DNA of 64,000 bases from Manis javanica (lineage: Eukaryota > Chordata > Mammalia > Pholidota > Manidae): assembly GCF_040802235.1 (NCBI RefSeq), contig NC_133174.1, forward strand, positions 106,335,647-106,399,646, in the 5' to 3' direction. Each line of letters starts with the position of its first letter. Position 1 is the first letter of the stretch. The position numbers and the translations under genes are program-made. Positions 10,690 to 21,582 of the stretch are shown here, in pieces. The notes beneath the pieces were generated by a model that was not told the DNA's origin, searched no databases, and saw only the letters and a program-made list of their open reading frames with translations.

Positions 10690-13600
10690 CAAAACACACA
10701 TGGTTGAAGCCCCCTGTTGTACCCTTTTCTAATTCCATGCCACTGCCTTTACACTCCAAAGGTAACCACTACCCCTTGACTGCATGTTCACCTACCCATA
10801 GACAATATATGGCACAGCTTACCATGTTTTGAAACATAACATAAAAGGGATTATACAACATGTATTCTGCAATTGTCTTTTCTCATTACAGTTATGAGAT
10901 TCATGTATATCAATGTGTGTAGATATAATTTGTTCATTCTTAACTGCTGTATAATATCCCATTGTATAACTAGACCATGGTTTGTCTATTCTACTGTTGA
11001 TATACATTTGGGCTATATCCAGTTGTTTTTTATTACAATGCTGCTATGACCATTCTTGTGTAGTCTTTTGGCTCAAATATGAAAATGTATCTCTACCTGG
11101 GGGTAGAATTTCTGGGTCTTAGGGTATATGCATAATTATCTTTATTAGATATTACCAAATTCTCCCCCAAGATGGTTGGGCCAGTTTATACTCAGACTAA
11201 CAGTGAACAGAATTCCCTTTTCCTTTACTCCTTCCCAATAATTAGCATTATTAGACTTCTAATTTTTGCCAATCTGTTGAGTGTGAAGTAGTGCTTCATT
11301 ATTATTTAATTTTCCATTTTCCTCATTGTAAATCAGATTAAATATCTTTCCACATTTTTATCATCTCTTCAGGTTTCCTTTTGTGAACTGCCTCTTCATT
11401 GCCCTTAATTTTCCTATTGAGCTGAAGTTCTGAACAAAGATTTTGTTCAAAGTTTTCTAATTGATCCATAGCTCTTTCCATATTCAGAATACTAGTCCTT
11501 TATCACTTACATTCACTTACTAATTCATTCAGTAAGCATTTACTAGTGCATACTATGTGCTAGACATTGTTTGAAGGCCCAGAAAAATGGAAGCTAGTGA
11601 ACCAAAGTCCCTGTGCTCAAGGAGCTTGTATTCTAGTGGCAAGATGGGCAATAAATAAATAAGCAAGTAGATGTAGAATGTCAGGTAGTAATAAGTGCTA
11701 TGAAGAGAAGGTAGAGGAAGAAGGTGAAGTGATAGAGGTGTTATTTTCAATAGGGTCAGGAAGGCCTCTCCAAGGAGGTGACATTTGGACAGAGATATTA
11801 CCGAATTGAAGTAGAAAGCCAAGTATATATTTGGATAAAGACTGCTCCAGACAGAGGAAGATGCCAAGGTGTCTGAGGTTTGGAGCAAGGATGTTGCAAA
11901 TATTTTTTCCTAGTCTGTGGTTTGTTCTTTCATTTTCTCTGTGATTTATTTCCTTGTATATAAATTTTTAAATTTTTTACTGCAGTAAAAATTTATCAAG
12001 CTTTTACTGATGGTTTATCTATCTGCATTTTGTTCAAGAAATCCTTCACTACTACAAGGTAGTAAATATATTTGCCTATATATAATCTTCCAAAAGTTTT
12101 CAAGTTATTATTATATTAGGTCATAAAACCACTTTCAATTTGTTTTTGTATACAGTGTGCAGTTAGGATCTAATTATATTTATTTCCATATGGATAACAA
12201 TGGTTCCAGCCACATTATTAAATAATTCATCCTTTCCACACTGGTCATGTATCAATTTTCCATTTATGTGTGGGTCTGTTTCTGGGCTCTCTGTATTGTT
12301 CCACTGATCTATTTCTTCTTCTCTGCACTGTCTTGATTACTACAGCTTATAAGAACTGTTAACATCTGATAGGGTATGTTGTGTTGCTTTAATATTGTCT
12401 TGGCTATTCTTGGTCCTATTTAGAATTTTAATTGGAGCTGCATTAAATCTCTAAGTGAATTTAGGGAGAATTGTCATCATTACTTAAGCTTTTCTATACA
12501 TGAACATATTTTACCCCTCCATTATCTTAGGTTTTCTTTAACGTCATTCAATAAAGATTTACACTTTTCTGCACACAGTTTTTAAACATCTTTTTGTTAG
12601 ATTTATTCCTGGCTTTCCTTTAGTTTTTGTTGCTACTATAAGCTCTAGTTGTACTACTGATTTTTTTGTTATTCTTATTTCCTCAAATCTTATAAATATT
12701 CTTAATTTTTCAGTAGTGTGCATATTCTCCTGTATTTTCAACATAGACAACCATGTCATCTGCTAATAATAACCTTTGTTTCTCCTTTTTTGAGCCTTAC
12801 TTTTTTATTTGCTTTCCTTTTTTTTTAACATACTGATTGGGTCACATATGAGATTGAATAGAACTGAGAGTTTCACTCCTTTATTCTATTATTTTAGTGA
12901 CTTAATAGATTTTTTTCTAATGTTAATACACTCATATTACTGAGATATATACAACTTGGCCATAATGTATTTTTATACATTGTTTCTGATTGCTAGTATT
13001 TTATCTTGCATTTTTGCATGTATGTTTATAAGTGAAATTTCCTTTAATTTTCATTTCTCAGTAATAGCCTGGCCTGGTATGATATCAAGGTTATACTAGC
13101 TTTATAAAATGAGTTAGAGGGGATTTACTTCAAAGGTTTATATCATATTGAGGTTTTCTGTTACTTGAATGTTTAATAGAATTCACCTGTGCCTGGTGAC
13201 TTGCGTATTTGTTTATCTGTTGGTTGGTTGGTGGATTTTCAGCACTGTTTAATTTTATCAATAATCATAAATCTGCTCAGTTTTCCCATTTCTTCTTGAG
13301 TCAGATTTGATAGGCTGTACTTTTATATAATAGAATCCATTGCATTTACGTTTTCAAATTTACTGGCATAAAGATGTTCATAAAGTTCCCTTAGTATTGT
13401 TTCAATATCCTACCTACCGTCTCAGTTACTTTACACTTATCCTCATTCTTATTTATTTGTGCCTTCTCTCTTTTTTTCCAGAGTTTTCTGTTTTATTCAT
13501 CTTTTTCAAACAACCCGGATTTCTTGTATTTTTTTCTGATTTGTGAATTCATTTACAGAATGGACTTAAAACAGCTAAATCACATTTATTCTCTATATGA

Positions 13601-14530
13601 TCAATAATGATTATTAGAAAAAAAATTACATGAGAAGAAACACAAACTTTAACAACAACAATTATCTGTTAACAGGTAAATATCTGAGTATCAAGCATAT
13701 CCTGGCATATCTAGCATATATATTTATCATCTTTATATTGATATAAAATAACCTAGTGTTTTGTTTTGTTGTTCCTCTTGATTTGGCTTGGTATTCTACT
13801 CCAGTAATTTCTGCTCTTACCTTTTTGAAATTCTTTTTATGTCCAGTATAGAGAAAGCCTATCATTTGTGCTTTCAAATCTCTTTTGCTTTACTAATTTC
13901 TTGTGAGCATCTCTCAAATATGAAGAGAAGTATATTAAAGTCTCTCCTATTTGTGTGCATTTATCCTTTTCTCTTTGTAATTTTCTGCATTTTTGCTTTC
14001 CTATGATAATATAATTAAATCCATACAGGTTTAGAATTTGTATACCTTCTTGGTGGATTATTCCTTTGATCATGATGCAGTGACTATATTTATGCCTAAT
14101 AAATTTTTTCTACTTTTAGGTTTATTTTTATGATATTAATATTGTAGCATCAGTTTTCTTTTAGTTACATCTTCTGAGCATATATTTTTCTTTGCACTTT
14201 CAAACTTTCTGTATCCTCACATTTTAGGTATATCATTTAAGTAGCATAGAGCTAGGTTTTTAAAGATACAATTTGTCAATATATGTTGCTTATTGTAAAT
14301 TTCATCTGTTTACACTTGTCATTGCTGATTTATTGAATTTCTTTCTACCATCTTGATTTGTGCATTTATTTACCCAACTTCTCTTTTTTTCCTTTTTAAG
14401 CTATTTATTTGTGCTTGCAGTATTAGTGTTATTTTTCATCTATGGCTGTGTTTGTGGGGAGGTTGAGCAGAGGGGTATTTGTTTGTTTTTATAGGAAACT
14501 TTTAAATCCACTTTTACATTTTGTAAGGGT
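10690..14530 (-). repeat. Long antisense old LINE-1 (L1M/HAL1-like)
   Basis: Read on the - strand this is an old L1 from its ORF2 3' end (10.7 kb) back towards the RT and endonuclease side (14.5 kb). Landmarks on the + strand include CTGCTGTATAATATCCCATTG (about 10946), TTTGCCAATCTGTTGAG (about 11267), GGTTCCAGCCACATTATTAA (about 12204) and TTTTGTTGTTCCTCTTGATT (about 13765). An antisense L2 fragment interrupts it at 11505-11895. Segment 13560-13740 also looks foreign to the L1 order. All frames are broken. Confidence 0.8.
11505..11895 (-). repeat. L2 3'-end fragment inside the old L1
   Basis: It starts at (ATTC)n with CAGTAAGCATTTACTAG and TGCTAGACATTG. The - strand frame 11553-11888 carries an L2-like C-terminal piece (LSKCHLLGEAFLTLLK). 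L1 sequence resumes on the other side. Confidence 0.82.
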
Positions 14531-14754
14531 TAGTTTAATTAAAGCAAGACCATATTATCCATGAATACATTTAACTTGACTTAGTAAATGGGAAAACCTT
14601 GGAACACACTGGAAGGGAAAGAATGAGTACCACACCAGGGCCAGACCTCCTGTGTTGTGCAGCTCCCACTCTTTTTTAAGGATACCTTGTGTCCTCTATG
14701 TGGCACCAACTGTCAGACACAAGATTAAGTGAGCATGCCTGAGACATCAATCCA

Positions 14755-15120
14755 TATATTAAATATTAATACCATATGATTTCACTTATATGTGGAATCT
14801 CAAAAGCAAAACAACAAGCAAATGAGAAATAGACTCATGAACTCAGAGAATAGACTGGTGGTTGCCCTAGGAGAGGGGGATGAAGAGGTACAAACTTCCA
14901 ATTATAAAATAAATTAACCACAGGGATGAAAGTACAGCACAGGAAATATAGTCAGCAATATTGTAATAACTTTTTATGGTGACAGATGGTAACTAGACTT
15001 ATTGTGGTAGACATTTAGTAGTGTATATAATTGTCAAATGACTGTGCTGTAAATCTGAAACAAATATAATTGATATACTAACTACACTTCAATAAAAAAA
15101 TATATTAATATTGTACTTTT
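14755..15120 (+). repeat. LINE-1 3'-end fragment
   Basis: ATATGATTTCACTTATATGTGGAAT-like sequence, then a GACTGGTGGTTGCC segment and an AATTGATATACTAACTACACTTCAATAAAAAAA-like end are the typical end of ORF2 and 3'UTR of a middle-aged L1. Tatattaatatt-like sequence lies on both sides (14755-14770 and 15105-15120) and may be the target duplication. Confidence 0.78.
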
Positions 15121-15177
15121 TGGTTTAAAAATATGAATATATATTCTAATATTTTTCTCCCCTCCTCAAAAGGGCTG

Positions 15178-15630
15178 GTGTTATGGGTTGAACTATACCC
15201 CAAAAAAAGACATGTTGAAGTTCTAACCCTCAGTACCTCGGAATATGGCCTTATTTGGAAACAGGGCCTTTACAGAGGTAAGCAAGTTAAAGTGAGGTCA
15301 TTAGAGTGAGCCCTAATCCAATATAACTGGTGTCCTTTAAAAAAGGGAAATTTGGGCACAGAGAAACATAGGAGAATGCCATGGGAAGATGAAAGCAGAG
15401 ACTGGAGCAATACATCTACAAGCCAAGGAACACCAAAGACTGCCAGCAAACCACCAGAAGCAAGGGGAGAGGCATGAAAAAGATTCTCTCTCACAGCCCT
15501 CAGAAGAAATCAACTTGCTGATGCCTTGATCTCAGACTTCTAGTGCCCAGGACCATGAGACAATAAAGCTCTGATCTAGTCTGTGGTACTTTGTTCCTGC
15601 TACTGTGTTAGTGATATTAACTAATATTAA
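15178..15630 (+). repeat. MLT1-like solo LTR
   Basis: It runs from TGTTATGGGTTGAACTATAC to the GTGGTACTTTGTTCCTGCTAC block before ACTAATATTA. It includes ATGGCCTTATTTGGAAACAG, CCCTAATCCAATATAACTGG and an AATAAAG near the 3' part. It is a sister copy of the split LTR at 7686-8818. Confidence 0.78.
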
Positions 15631-15789
15631 TATTAATGTTACTAATGCAATTGAGAAGCATTAATCTTGTCCACCACATTCCTGGAACTAGATGTCCTTA
15701 AGGGCACTTCTTTACTTCTTAAAGTAAAGAATAAAAAATGCTTTTTATTCAATAATAGGATATAATAATAAATTGTTGGAACTATTTTA

Positions 15790-16535
15790 AATTCATTTGT
15801 TCAATAAATATTGAGCAATTACTACATGGCCCTTGCTGGAGATACAGTAGGGACCAAAATAGACAAGCTCCTCCCTTCATGGAGCTTCCATGCTAAAGAG
15901 GAAGACAGATTGTTGAAACAAACATATAGGGATAAACTTTTTAAGTGATATCCAGAAACTGCAGAGCACTATGAGAAAATATAAAAGAGTGGTCGTAGAA
16001 GTTTTCTCTGGAGAGATAAACCTTTCAACTGAGAATTGAAGACGAAAGGAAGATCATTTCAGGCAGAGAACTGCTTGTCAAAATACCTTAGCATATTCGA
16101 GGAACAGAAGGGATATCAGAGCTTGTCAATGCACTGGATATGCATGGGAAATAAGAGAGAAGAAACAATCAAAGATGACTGACTTGGAAACTGGGTGAAT
16201 AGTGATAGCAAATAGTGAATAGGAACAGAGATGAAGTGAGGAAGACCCTAGGAAGAACAGATCACATCAGGGTGGGAATCAAGAGCTCAGTTTTGGACAT
16301 GCTGAATTAGAAATCTGGTAAACATTCAAGAGGAGAGGTCAAATGGGCAGTTGAATATGTAAGTTTGGAGCTCAAGGGGAAGGTCTGAGCTGGACTGATT
16401 GGCTGATTATTTATTTATTTATTGTCATTGGTATAGGTGGTATTTAAAGTTGGGGAGCTGGAAGGGATTCTCAAGGGAGTGAGTATAACTAGAGAAGAGA
16501 AGAGGGCCAAGGACTGATTCCTGAAGCATTCTGAC
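15790..16535 (-). repeat. L2 fragment, antisense
   Basis: It begins with TTCATTTGTTCAATAAATATTGAGC and a CTTCATGGAGCTTCCATGCT segment. It continues through the L2 ORF2 C-terminal part in reverse. The right end parallels 36923-37330 (GGTGGTATTTAAAG, then an AGAGAAGAG..CAAGGAC.GA segment). Confidence 0.82.
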
Positions 16536-19290
16536 TGTTAGAGATTAGATTTTGTCAGACCCGCATTGTAGTGTGAGACTCCCTTCCCAATTCTGCTGCC
16601 TATCCCCTTTCTATTAAGAAGTATCAGGTCTGCATCATGATCCGAGACATTTTCCATCCAATCCTTCTTCCTCTCCCTCTATGTTTCACAGACAGTGCCC
16701 CCAAGAAACTTCTTGCATTCCTAACTCTGTCTCAGTATCTGCTTTCCAGAGGAACTGAACTGGCACAGTTGGTACTGGGATCAGTCTGAGAAAGCAGAGG
16801 TTAGGTGGGGCTTTAGGACTGGACCACTTACCACCTGAAATGAAATGAAGAGCTCATCCCAGATGGTATATGGGCCAAGGATAGTCCCTGGTACAAGATG
16901 ATGGCCCAATTGCCAGAACAATCACTGGTAGAGAGTTGGGAGAACATTCTGGGGAAACAAAATGCTCCGGCAGGTGCAATGAAAAGCAAAAGTGGATAAC
17001 ATTGGTGGTTAAGTGGAGGGAAAATGAAACTGCTGAGGGCAATTAACAATAGAAAACTAAGCCTAAAGGCCAGAGGGCCTCTTTGGTAGCACATAGAGGT
17101 CCTAGCTCCTTCAATAGGAGAGCAAAAAAACCTAAAGACCAAACTCAGGACTTAATCATTATAGTCCCCAAGCTTCAAAGATGACTGAATGCTTATCCAA
17201 GGCAGGTCTATTATGTCAAAGCCAGGGCTCTAGTTGGGAAAACCCAGGAAACTGGCAAATGGCATGGGAACATCTAAGTGGAAGCCTCCAAGGAATTTTG
17301 GCTCCCCAGACTACTCTGAACCCTCAAAGCATGCAAAGGTAACCCACCCCTCCCTATTAAGGGCTAGCATTCACCCCACCCCTTAAGAGAAGACAATCCA
17401 AAGGCTTCTCCCCTATAAGGCAACAAGATCTGCCTCCACCTCTTCTCCTAGCTACAAAACCAGTAACTAGGGTTAGGTCAGGGTATAACCCAGCCAGAGA
17501 TATGCTGGGCTTGGTAAGAAAAAAAGGGTCTATATGCCAGAGGATCTGCAAGACCTAGGCAACATATACTGGAAGGAGTCAGAAAGATCTCATGGTCTGG
17601 ATTTCAAGGGCGCTAGATCAATGGGGACAGAACATAAGACTGGATAAAGGAGAGTTTATCGACTTGGGGGCACTCTCTCAGGATACGGGACTTAACACTC
17701 TGGCAAGGACCCAAGGGGTAGGTGCAAACCCACTGTTATGGCAGCTCCCAGAAGCCTGAAGAAAGTGATGACCATGCTGGGTGAGGTTAAAATGGCTGAA
17801 TTGCCACAGCAGATGTTAAAGAAAGGAATTAAAAGGCTCAGGGAAACTGCTGTGGTGGATATGTTACCTGAGGCCAGAATACCCCCCAGAGAAGTACATT
17901 GAACGGGAGGACCCAGGAGACATACCCCTCACCAAAGCCAACAGGGATGCACTGGTGAGAGTGGCACTAGCATCACCAAGAAGTTCTGTGGTGGTTCATC
18001 TCTGCAGGCCAAGGGAGGTGGTAGGAGAGGTAATCACATGGTTGGATTATTTTTTTAATTTTTTTTAAATTTTGGTATCATTGGTTGAATTTATTAATAG
18101 AGGCCAAAGTAATAAGGTCCAAGAGGCTGTGTTTAACTGTCCAAAGCCAGGAGGACACAATAACCATAGGACCAGCAACATCAGAGGGGCACCCAAATGG
18201 GCTTGACCCTCGGGGAATAAAGAAGATTAATAGAGTATGGTGTCCATAGGGGCAAATAGATTGACAACCAATGAGGATATTGTTTAATTCTATAATTTTT
18301 TTAAGCAGCAGTAGAAAAGAGGTTAACACTCCAATAAAAAGCCATGATTCCCTGCCCAGTTGCTTGACCTGAGTCAGTTTTCAGACCCAGAACCCACTGA
18401 CTGAAGAGGTGGCTAGGTCCCCAGGAGGAAGAAACCTCCATCACCATGGCAATTGTGTACAATAATAATAATTCCAGTTCTTCCTGATGGGACCTATGGC
18501 CATTTATTTGGATGACTGTATATCAGAGGAATGGGAGACTACTGGACATTGATATCCAGAGACCCAAAGTTTCTCTCTGGTAAGGAGTTCCAGGTAATCA
18601 ATAAGGAGGTAGAACACAAATTTGGATTAAAAATAGTTTGTAAATATGGAAGTATTCTCTTGGGATATAGGATTTAACACCCTGGCAAAGACCCTGAAAG
18701 ATGGCACAAACACATTGCCACAATGGATCCCAGAAGCATGGGAAACATGTTTGCTGATAAGAAGGGCACTAATATCACTAAGAAGTTCACGTGGCTCTCC
18801 TCTGCAAGCCAGGGCAGACAGTAGGAGGGGTCATCACAGAGCTGGCCTCATAACTAGCAATGGGGATGATAGGGCCTCTTCCAACCTAAAAGGACCAAAA
18901 ATTCATTCTCATAGAAATGGGCATTTACTCTGGATATAGTTTGGCCTTTCCTGCCCACAGAACCTCAGCCAGCACCACTATCCAGAGTGCCTGATCAGAA
19001 CAGAATCTGACACAGCATAGCATCTGACCAGGGACTTACTTCAAAACAAAGGAAGTTGTAGGAGTGTTCTTGTGACTAAAGGACACCCTGGGCATGTCAC
19101 ATTCCACACCATTCAGAAGTAACTGACCTGATAAAGCAAAGGAATGGCCTGCTGAAGATGCAGCTGAAGCAGCAGCTCAGAAGCAATATTGTGCAAGAAT
19201 GTGGTACCATCTTCCAGGATACAGTGTAAATGCTAAATAAAAGACCTCTATATGGTACCATATTCCCAAGAGTAAAAATACGTGGGTATA

Positions 19291-19305
19291 AGAACCAAGG
19301 GATGG
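19291..19305. repeat. Target-site duplication, left (L1 copy 1)
   Basis: The 15-bp agaaccaagggatgg is repeated without mismatch at 27598-27612, directly after the terminal A-tract. It fixes the ends of the insertion. Confidence 0.95.
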
Positions 19306-20499
19306 CGGAGCCAGGATGGCGGCGTGAGTAGAGCAGTGGAAATCTCCTCCCAAAAACACATAGAGCTATGAAAATATAACAAAGAAAAATCTTCCTAAAA
19401 TAGAGACCACAGGACACAGGACAACATCCAGACCACATCCACACCTGCAAGAACACAGCGCCTTGAGAAGGGGGTAAGATACAAGCCCTGGCCCGGCGGG
19501 ACCCGAGCGCCCCTCCCCCCAGCTCTCGGCGGGTGGAAAGAAACCGGAGCGGTTTTTTTTTTTGGCGAGCGCTTTTTGGAAGCCTTAAAGGGACGGGCCC
19601 CCATTGCTAGGGAGGCAGGGTGGCGGGACCGGTGAGCAGGTGCCTGGGACCGGCGGCTGAGGACAAAGAATATCCTGCGTTTCTCCCTGCGGGACCGGCG
19701 GGCGGGTGCCTGAGACCGGTGCCTGAGGATGGAGGAAATCGCGCGTTTTTCCTCTCTTTTTTTTTTCTCTTTTCTGCGAGTGCTTTTTTGGAAGCCTAAA
19801 AGGGACAGGGACCCTGGTGCTAGGGAGGCAGGGCGGCGGGACTGGTGAGCGGGTGCCTGGGACCAGTGCCTGAGGACAAAGAATATCGAGCGTTCCTTCC
19901 CTGCGGGACCAGTGGGTGGGTGCTTTTTGGAAGCCTTGAAAGGACAGGGACCCTGGTGCTAGGGAGACAGGGCAGCAGGACCAGTGAGCGGGTGCCTGAG
20001 ACCGGCACCTGAGGACAGAAAAAAAGAAAAAAAAAATCGCTTGTTTTTTCCTTTTTTTTTTTTTTTTCTTTCTTTCTGTTCCCTCTCTCATTGTTGCTGT
20101 TGTTGTTTTGGTTTGGAGAGTGCTTTTTGGAAGTCTTAAAGGGGCAGGACAGGTCACTTAGACCAGAGGCAGGGAATCTGGGGATCTCTGGGCACCCTAA
20201 CCCCCTGGGCAGCAGGGGGCACAGAGACCCCTTACGGAGATAAATAGCCTCCTGGCCGCTCCCCCTCCAAACGGGGCTCCACCATTTTGGAGGAACAGCC
20301 CCAGCCAGACCAAGCCCACAGCAACAGTGGAGATAAACCCCAAAGCAACTGGGCAGGAAGCAGAAGCCCTGTCTGCGCACAGCTGCCCAGAACAAGCAAC
20401 TAGAGGTCGCTATTCTCCCAGGAAAAGGCTACAAACCAACAAGAAGGGAAGCTCTTTCAGCAGTCACTTGTACCAGCTCTGCAAACTATCTCTATCACC
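19306..20499 (+). promoter_or_regulatory. LINE-1 5'UTR / internal promoter (copy 1) with tandem monomers
   Basis: The first bases contain AGGATGGCGGCG (19313-19324), a YY1-type site. Such a site is known to position transcription starts at the 5' end of human L1, and equivalent sites lie at 30368-30379 and 54895-54906. Downstream, a unit beginning GCTTTTTGGAAG recurs at about 19571, 19781, 19921 and 20121. Each copy is followed by GGGACAGGGACC-like and GGTGAGCGGGTGCCTG-like blocks, giving a short tandem array. The region is GC-rich with CpGs. The antisense frames of about 190 codons here are made of this array and low-complexity tracts. Confidence 0.8.
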
Positions 20500-21276
20500 A
20501 TGAAAAGGCAAAACTACAGGCAGACAAAGATCACAGAGACAACACCTGAGGAGACAGACCTAACTAGTCCTCCTGAAAAAGAATTCAAAATAAAAATCAT
20601 GAACATGCTGACAGAGATGCAGAGAAAAATGCAAGAGCAATGGGATGAGATGCAGAGAAAAATGCAAGAGCAGTGGGATGAAGTCCGGAAGGAGATCACA
20701 GATGTCAGGAAAGAGATCACAGAAGTGAAACAATCCCTGGAAGGATTTATAAGCAGAATGGATAAGATGCAAGAGGCCATTGAAGGAATAGAAGCCAGAG
20801 AACAGGAACGTATAGAAGCTGACATAGAGAGAGATAAAAGGATCTCCAGGAATGAAACAACACTAAGAGAAATACGTGACCAATACAAAAGGAATAACAT
20901 TCGTATTATAGGGATACCAGAAGAGGAAGAAAGAGGAAAAGGGATAGAAAGTGTCTTTGAAGAAATAATTGCTGAAAACTTCCCCAAACTGGGGGAGGAA
21001 ATAATCGAACAGACCATGGAAGTACACAGAACCCCCAACAGAAAGGATCCAAGGAGGACAACACCAAGACACATAGTAATTAAAATGGCAAGGATCAAGG
21101 ACAAGGAAAGAGTTTTAAAGGCAGCTAGAGAGAAAAAGGTCACCTATAAAGGAAAACCAATCAGGCTAACATCAGACTTCTCAACAGAAACCCTACAGGC
21201 CAGAAGAGAATGGCATGATATACTTAATGCAATGAAACAGAAGGGCCTTGAACCAAGGATACTGTATCCAGCATGA
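20500..21276 (+). CDS. LINE-1 ORF1p (RNA-binding chaperone), C-terminally truncated by a nonsense codon
   Basis: ORF1p is the trimeric RNA-binding chaperone that coats L1 RNA in cytoplasmic particles and is required for retrotransposition. The frame opens at ATG 20500 after a TATCACC context, and copies 2 and 3 share this start. Visible parts: a basic N-terminus; a coiled coil (about residues 30-115) containing MQRKMQEQWDE twice (residues 40-61) and VRKEIT[DE] twice (62-75); an RRM-type domain (about 125-215, NNIRIIGIPEEEE at its start, then DPRRTTPRHIVIKMARIKDK); and the start of the C-terminal domain (about 218 on). It stops at TGA 21274-21276. Copies 2 and 3 have CGA/AGG (Arg) there, so CGA to TGA decay at a CpG removed the last 37 codons. 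The old frame runs on to TAG 21385-21387, for a full length of 295 residues. Loss of part of the C-terminal domain should impair function (inference). Confidence 0.93.
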   Translation: MKRQNYRQTKITETTPEETDLTSPPEKEFKIKIMNMLTEMQRKMQEQWDEMQRKMQEQWDEVRKEITDVRKEITEVKQSLEGFISRMDKMQEAIEGIEAREQERIEADIERDKRISRNETTLREIRDQYKRNNIRIIGIPEEEERGKGIESVFEEIIAENFPKLGEEIIEQTMEVHRTPNRKDPRRTTPRHIVIKMARIKDKERVLKAAREKKVTYKGKPIRLTSDFSTETLQARREWHDILNAMKQKGLEPRILYPA

Positions 21277-21582
21277 CTATCATTTAAATATGATGGTGGG
21301 ATTAAACAATTCCCAGACAAGCAAAAGCTGAGGGAATTTGCTTCCCACAAACCACCTCTACAGGGCATCCTACAGGGACTGCTCTAGATGGGAGCACCCC
21401 TAAAAAGAGCACAGAACAAAACACACAACATATGAAGAATGGAGGAGGAGGAATAAGAAGGGAGAGAAGAAAAGAATCTCCAGACAGTGTATATAACAGC
21501 TCAATAAGCGAGCTAAGTTAGGCAGTAAGATACTAAAGAAGCTAACCTTGAAACTTTGGTAACCACGAATCTAAAGCCTGAA

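Noticed and set aside
18110-18175. Possible Gag zinc-knuckle remnant in the ERV
   Set aside because: The spacing is suggestive (NCPKPGGH), but the first cysteine is out of frame and no surrounding gag homology is visible.
19585-20395. Two overlapping antisense frames of about 190 codons in the L1 5'UTR, possibly ORF0-like
   Set aside because: They are built from the tandem GC-rich monomers and poly-Lys/poly-Phe tracts, overlap in two frames, and have no counterpart in copies 2 and 3.
20514-21143. 209-codon antisense frame over ORF1
   Set aside because: Shadow of ORF1; the hydrophobic composition is simply the complement of a Lys/Glu-rich coiled coil.
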